Shown one piece after another: positions 6,266 through 9,046 of a stretch of DNA of 9,046 nt. Under the pieces are notes generated by a model. The model saw only the letters and a list, made by a program, of their open reading frames with translations, searched no databases and was not told the DNA's origin. A program made the translations under genes and the position numbers. Numbering within the stretch: the first letter of the stretch is position 1; the number at the start of each line of letters is the position of its first letter. Source of the DNA: an uncultured Treponema sp. (GTDB lineage Bacteria; Spirochaetota; Spirochaetia; Treponematales; Treponemataceae); NCBI GenBank assembly GCA_937902445.1, contig CALELJ010000152.1, positions 1 to 9,046 of the forward strand. Reading direction: 5' to 3'.

Positions 6266-6372
6266 ATCATCCACCTTAAAAAAAAGATGTTGAAACAATG
6301 CAAAAAAACTGATATTAAATAAATAGTCAAATTAAAGAATTTTTAGATGCCAGATTTTTTCAGCGAGGAACC
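6266..6372. promoter_or_regulatory. Divergent pdxS / pdxR control region
   Basis: This 107-bp AT-rich region separates pdxS (minus) from pdxR (plus). For pdxR, TTGAAA (6290-6295) and TATTAA (6313-6318) are 17 bp apart and give a start near 6325; GAGG (6365-6368) is its ribosome binding site. For pdxST a minus-strand TTGACT (6325-6330) is a good -35, but no matching -10 is evident at 16-18 bp. The two transcription units therefore probably overlap in this stretch, so PdxR bound here could affect both. ATTAAA occurs twice (6314 and 6331), but I see no firm PdxR operator. Confidence 0.45.
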
Positions 6373-7767
6373 ATGCTTACATACGATTTTTCCGATGCAA
6401 AAGGCCCACTCTACAAGGAACTCTATCAAAAGATAAGAAAGGACATACTCAACGGAACTGTAAAGGCCGGCGAAAAACTGCCATCAAAGCGCACCCTTGC
6501 CCAGAATCTCGGCGTAAGTACCATTACGATTGAAAACGCATATGACCAGTTGATAAGCGAAGGCTATTTGTACAGCGAATTGAAGAAAGGTTATTTTGTA
6601 AGCGACATAAAGAATCTTTCAAAGCCAAAGGTAATTCACAAGCCGGAACTTAATATCTGCATCAATAGAAAAACTGATTACGATTTTGATTTTTCATCCA
6701 ACAACGTCGAAGCCAAAAACTTTCCTTTTTCAATCTGGGCAAAACTCAGCCGGGAAGTACTATCTGAAATGCAGTCGCAGGTTCTTCAGGTTTCTCCAAG
6801 TTCAGGAATAGAAGATCTGCGAAAGGCCATTTCAAAACATCTTCTTTCATTCCGTGGAATGTCCGTAGATCCAGATCAGATAATAATTGGAGCCGGAACT
6901 GAAAACCTTTATGAGATTCTCATCAAGCTCATAGGTGGCAGCAGGACCTATTGCATCGAAAACCCGGGGTATACAAAAATCAGAAAAGTCTATGAGATCA
7001 ATAAAGTCAACCATGTATATGCAAACATGGACAAAAACGGAATAAAAATTGAGGAACTCAGACAGTCCAATGCAGACATAGTTCATATAAGCCCAAACCA
7101 CCATTTTCCAACAGGAATCACCATGCCTGTTTCACGCCGATATGAAATTCTTGGCTGGGCAAATGAAAAAAATGACAGATACATAATCGAAGATGACTAC
7201 GACAGCGAGTTCAGGCAGAACGGAAATCCAATTCCAACTTTTCAGAGCATCGATGCATTTGGAAAAGTAATCTACATGAATACCTTCTCAAAATCCATAG
7301 CCTCGACGATACGTATAAGCTACATGGTACTTCCGGAAAATCTCGCAAACCTATACTACAGGACCATGGACTTCTACTCATGTCCCGTACCAACCTTTGA
7401 ACAATACACACTCTCGAAATTCATCGACGAAGGTTATTTTGAAAAACACATAAACCGAATGAGGCTTTATTACAGGCGCAAAAGAATAACCGTCCTTAAC
7501 CTGCTGAAGAAAAATCTGTCGCAAGACGAATGCTCAATCATAGAAAGTGACTCCGGACTTCATCTCATACTTAAGCTCAATTGTTCCATGACAGACAAAG
7601 AATTGAAAAAGGCTCTGTCTGAAAAAGGAATCAACATCAACATGCTTTCAGAATACTATGCTTCAAAAAGTGAAAACCTTCAGCACATGTACATTCTGAA
7701 TTACTCCAATATCAATCTTGAAAAATTTGATAAAGCCATAAAGACATTGAAAAAAATCATCTCATAG
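6373..7767 (+). CDS. pdxR: MocR/PdxR-type GntR regulator with aminotransferase domain
   Basis: Transcription factor of 464 aa, the usual MocR length. What is seen: a GntR winged helix at about 10-77 (PLYKELYQKIRKDIL, LPSKRTLAQNLGVS, SEGYLYSELKKGYFV), a linker, then a fold-type I aminotransferase-like domain at about 100-464. The PLP site appears intact: SPNHHFPTG (240-248, Asn242), IIEDDYDSEF (271-280, Asp275 and Tyr276), and the Schiff-base lysine Lys307 in NTFSKSIAS, with Arg314 nearby. Known PdxR proteins bind PLP as effector and regulate pdxST, either as activators or repressors of their own gene. Divergent placement next to pdxS supports that role. The ATG at 6373 has GAGG four bases upstream, and the start gives the standard domain N-terminus. 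Confidence 0.93.
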   Translation: MLTYDFSDAKGPLYKELYQKIRKDILNGTVKAGEKLPSKRTLAQNLGVSTITIENAYDQLISEGYLYSELKKGYFVSDIKNLSKPKVIHKPELNICINRKTDYDFDFSSNNVEAKNFPFSIWAKLSREVLSEMQSQVLQVSPSSGIEDLRKAISKHLLSFRGMSVDPDQIIIGAGTENLYEILIKLIGGSRTYCIENPGYTKIRKVYEINKVNHVYANMDKNGIKIEELRQSNADIVHISPNHHFPTGITMPVSRRYEILGWANEKNDRYIIEDDYDSEFRQNGNPIPTFQSIDAFGKVIYMNTFSKSIASTIRISYMVLPENLANLYYRTMDFYSCPVPTFEQYTLSKFIDEGYFEKHINRMRLYYRRKRITVLNLLKKNLSQDECSIIESDSGLHLILKLNCSMTDKELKKALSEKGININMLSEYYASKSENLQHMYILNYSNINLEKFDKAIKTLKKIIS

Positions 7768-7789
7768 ATCCCTGTTCTTCCGGGAGAAA

Positions 7790-7809
7790 CTGATGACCTT
7801 CTGATGACC
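7790..7809 (+). repeat. Tandem CTGATGACC direct repeat, 11-bp period
   Basis: CTGATGACC occurs at 7790-7798 and again at 7801-7809, 11 bp apart, which is about one helical turn. Each is close to a GAAAC (7786-7790 and 7811-7815). It lies between pdxR and the lipocalin gene, upstream of the possible lipocalin promoter. It could be an activator site or chance; the short length limits confidence. Confidence 0.35.
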
Positions 7810-7816
7810 AGAAACC

Positions 7817-7843
7817 TTGCCCTTTAGCTCATGAATGTCTAAT
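7817..7843 (+). promoter_or_regulatory. Possible lipocalin promoter
   Basis: TTGCCC (7817-7822) and TCTAAT (7838-7843, 5 of 6 matches to TATAAT) are separated by a short 15-bp spacer. A start near 7850 would leave a leader of about 28 bases to the ATG at 7878. No terminator for pdxR is visible before it, so read-through from pdxR is also possible. Confidence 0.3.
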
Positions 7844-7877
7844 TTGATTCAATACAATCCATGAGGAGGTAAGAATT

Positions 7878-8417
7878 ATGGAATGCGTAAAACCAAAATC
7901 GGTGGTAGCCTTAGTACTGCTTGCCGTAATTACCGGAGGTCTATTCATGTGCTGCAAATCCACGTGCACGAATGTAAAGAGCGTTTCTGATTTTGATTCG
8001 GAAAAATTTCTGGGGGAATGGTATGAAATCGCCAGATATGATTTCAGGTTTGAAAAAAACATGAGTCATGTAAAGGCAAAATACTCCATGAACGAAAACG
8101 GAACACTCCGCATCGAAAATTCAGGCTTTGACTATATCGCCGGAAAACAGAAAACCAGAATCGGGAAAGCAAAATTTGCCGGTGAAAAAAATGAAGGAAA
8201 GCTCAAGGTCTCCTTCTTCGGTCCATTCTACAGCGGATACAATATCATTGCGCTGGATAAAAACTACAGCCACGCTCTGATAGCCGGCGATGATTTAAGC
8301 CTGTTGTGGATTTTAAGCAGAACTCCAGAAATCCCGGATGATGTAAAAGAAAACTATCTTAATATTGCCAGACAAATCGGATACGATGTCGACAAGCTTG
8401 TCTGGACAATTCAGTAA
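7878..8417 (+). CDS. blc: Blc-like bacterial lipocalin lipoprotein
   Basis: A 179-aa envelope lipocalin that would bind lysophospholipids or other hydrophobic ligands. What is seen: Lys near the N-terminus, a hydrophobic stretch VVALVLLAVITGGLFM (9-24), then Cys25, a lipobox-like site with an unusual Met at -1. The lipocalin signature GEWYEIARYDFRFEK (46-60) follows, then KVSFFGPFYSGYNIIAL (110-126) and LLWILSRTPEIPDDVK (142-157), which closely match the E. coli Blc pattern. Cys26 and Cys30 follow the modified Cys. The start is firm: GAGGAGGT is seven bases upstream of the ATG. The gene stands alone, convergent with the Dabb gene. Lipid anchoring is inferred; spirochaetes tolerate relaxed lipoboxes, which would fit. 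Confidence 0.93.
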   Translation: MECVKPKSVVALVLLAVITGGLFMCCKSTCTNVKSVSDFDSEKFLGEWYEIARYDFRFEKNMSHVKAKYSMNENGTLRIENSGFDYIAGKQKTRIGKAKFAGEKNEGKLKVSFFGPFYSGYNIIALDKNYSHALIAGDDLSLLWILSRTPEIPDDVKENYLNIARQIGYDVDKLVWTIQ

Positions 8418-8425
8418 ATCGCATC

Positions 8426-8465
8426 AAAAAATGGCAGACTGTTTTAATTTATGATTCAGCCTGCC
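8426..8465 (-). terminator. Rho-independent terminator of the Dabb gene
   Basis: The arms GGCAGACTG (8433-8441) and CAGCCTGCC (8457-8465) pair at 8 of 9 positions around a 15-base AT-rich loop. On the minus strand the stem is followed by ATTTTTT (T-run opposite 8426-8431). It begins a few bases after the stop of the Dabb gene. It lies between convergent genes, so the hairpin may also slow transcription from the lipocalin side, although no T-run follows on the plus strand. Confidence 0.7.
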
Positions 8466-8470
8466 GTCTC

Positions 8471-8755
8471 CTACTCGCAGTCAAAGATGGCCTTTGATTC
8501 CATGTACTGGGAAAACTTTTCCTTCCACTGGTGGTGGCTATGGCAGTTGTCATAAGATTCAAGAGAACCTTTCTCCATCTCGATGATGATCATAAGATCA
8601 TATCTGTTGGGTCTGTCTATGCAGTTCCTTACCAGGTTGTATCCGCTCACTCCGGGAACTTCCAGCACGCCTTTAAAAATTGAATCAATCTCCGGCATCA
8701 TCTGATCAAGAGACGGTGCATCCTTTTTGAATTTTACGATAATATGATGTTTCAT
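8471..8755 (-). CDS. Dabb (stress-responsive alpha/beta barrel) domain protein
   Basis: A 94-aa single-domain protein of the dimeric ferredoxin-like Dabb family. What is seen: N-terminal strand MKHHIIVKFK, helix-rich 15-30, VPGVSGYNLVRN (33-44), strand RYDLMIIIEME (51-61), and the family-like histidine/tryptophan segment YDNCHSHHQWKEKF (68-81). The family size is about 95-110 aa, so it is complete. Bacterial members are usually uncharacterised, so no substrate is given. The ATG at 8755 is chosen because GAGG lies about seven bases before it; a TTG at 8761 would abut that ribosome binding site. It is monocistronic, with its own terminator. Confidence 0.85.
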   Translation of the reverse strand: MKHHIIVKFKKDAPSLDQMMPEIDSIFKGVLEVPGVSGYNLVRNCIDRPNRYDLMIIIEMEKGSLESYDNCHSHHQWKEKFSQYMESKAIFDCE

Positions 8756-8767
8756 TTTCAACCTCAG

Positions 8768-8803
8768 TTGATTATATCAATTTATATTTTTTTGGGATAT
8801 AAT
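8768..8803. promoter_or_regulatory. Divergent promoter region with TTGAT/ATCAA palindrome
   Basis: A plus-strand perfect -10 TATAAT (8798-8803) serves the tautomerase gene, with a start near 8810; the -35 is poor. A 13-bp palindrome TTGAT TAT ATCAA (8768-8780) also contains TATAAT on the minus strand (8771-8776), which could serve the Dabb gene but would start transcription very close to its ribosome binding site. The palindrome may equally be an operator. Confidence 0.4.
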
Positions 8804-8844
8804 ACAGAAAAGCAATTCTATTTGAAAAACAACGGAGGCCCGTC

Positions 8845-9046
8845 ATGCCATTCATCGATACAAAAGTAACAATGAAACTTTCAGATTCGCAGAAAGAAAA
8901 CCTCAAGGCAAAACTTGGAAAAGCAATTGCCGTAATGAACAAGTCGGAAACTTACCTTATGGTAGGAATCCTCGACGGTTATGATCTTTTCCTTGGTGGC
9001 AAAAAGCTTGTAAAGCTCGTAGATCGAATTCCCTTCCGGCTCCTTA
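8845..9046 (+). CDS. MIF-like tautomerase, 3'-truncated by window end
   Basis: The first 67 codons of a small cytoplasmic tautomerase of the macrophage migration inhibitory factor / phenylpyruvate tautomerase family (usual length about 112-115). What is seen: MPFIDTKV with Pro2, the catalytic proline once Met is removed; KLGKAIAVMNKSE (24-35); and YLMVGILDGYDLFLGGKKL within 37-55. GGAGG (8834-8838) is six bases before the ATG, and TATAAT lies upstream. From about residue 56 the frame reads VKLVDRIPFRLL, unlike the expected family strand. The +1 frame at 9023-9046 reads IEFPSGSL, which does resemble it, so a frameshift or sequence error near the edge is possible. The rest of the gene is outside the window. 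Confidence 0.8.
   Translation, partial: MPFIDTKVTMKLSDSQKENLKAKLGKAIAVMNKSETYLMVGILDGYDLFLGGKKLVKLVDRIPFRLL

Noticed and set aside
6266..6298. Longer PdxS start at 6298
   Set aside because: The 11 extra residues are unlike PdxS and would place the AAGGTGG ribosome binding site inside the coding region.
5669..6322. 217-codon plus-strand open frame across pdxS
   Set aside because: It is antisense to a highly conserved gene, has no ribosome binding site and its translation resembles no protein; it reflects the codon use of pdxS.
7853..7858. TACAAT as the lipocalin -10
   Set aside because: A start from it would fall inside the GAGGAGGT ribosome binding site, leaving no usable leader.
1..9046. 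CRISPR array, insertion sequence, tRNA or phage features
   Set aside because: No repeated spacers, transposase-like protein, terminal repeats or tRNA-like cloverleaf could be seen on either strand.

Overview
The window looks like chromosomal DNA of a low-GC (about 40% by eye), probably host-associated anaerobic bacterium. Strong AGGAGG-type ribosome binding sites, tightly packed operons and a Blc-type lipocalin with a lipoprotein-like N-terminus suggest a cell with an outer membrane. A Treponema-like spirochaete is my best guess, but nothing here proves the taxon and a Lachnospiraceae-type Firmicute is not excluded. There is no rRNA, tRNA, insertion sequence, phage gene or CRISPR array.

Bases 1-2400, all minus strand, hold a metalloid-resistance-like operon. 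It reads from the right: an ArsR-family repressor with an ELCxC metal site, a small thioredoxin-fold protein with CxxC and a run of four cysteines, an ArsP-type permease (TPFCSCSS motif), and a SAM-dependent methyltransferase. Upstream of arsR are two near-identical 20-bp boxes, one overlapping a perfect TTGACA -35 element and one just downstream of the -10. This is a clear autorepression layout.

Bases 2400-3780, minus strand, hold a DUF1349 beta-sandwich protein and an HD-domain hydrolase. The two are tightly coupled (10 bp gap, with the stop codon of the first inside the ribosome binding site of the second). A long imperfect inverted repeat precedes the DUF1349 gene.

Bases 3777-4760, minus strand, hold a single nitrilase-superfamily amidohydrolase with its E-K-C triad. 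Its leader can fold into an 11-bp hairpin that covers part of its own ribosome binding site.

Bases 4815-7767 hold the vitamin B6 module. pdxS and pdxT (PLP synthase) overlap by one base as TAATG on the minus strand. The divergent MocR-type regulator pdxR lies on the plus strand, with a 107-bp shared control region. PdxST makes PLP from ribose 5-phosphate, glyceraldehyde 3-phosphate and glutamine-derived ammonia, and PdxR is expected to sense PLP and control pdxST.

Bases 7768-9046 hold a lipocalin lipoprotein (plus), a Dabb-domain small protein (minus, with a good hairpin/T-run terminator), and the start of a MIF-like tautomerase (plus) cut by the window edge. Its last about 40 bases do not read like the family.

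I did not find a clearly new multi-gene system. The signals most worth following are regulatory: the paired ArsR boxes, the hairpin over the nitrilase ribosome binding site, and the dyad before the DUF1349 gene.
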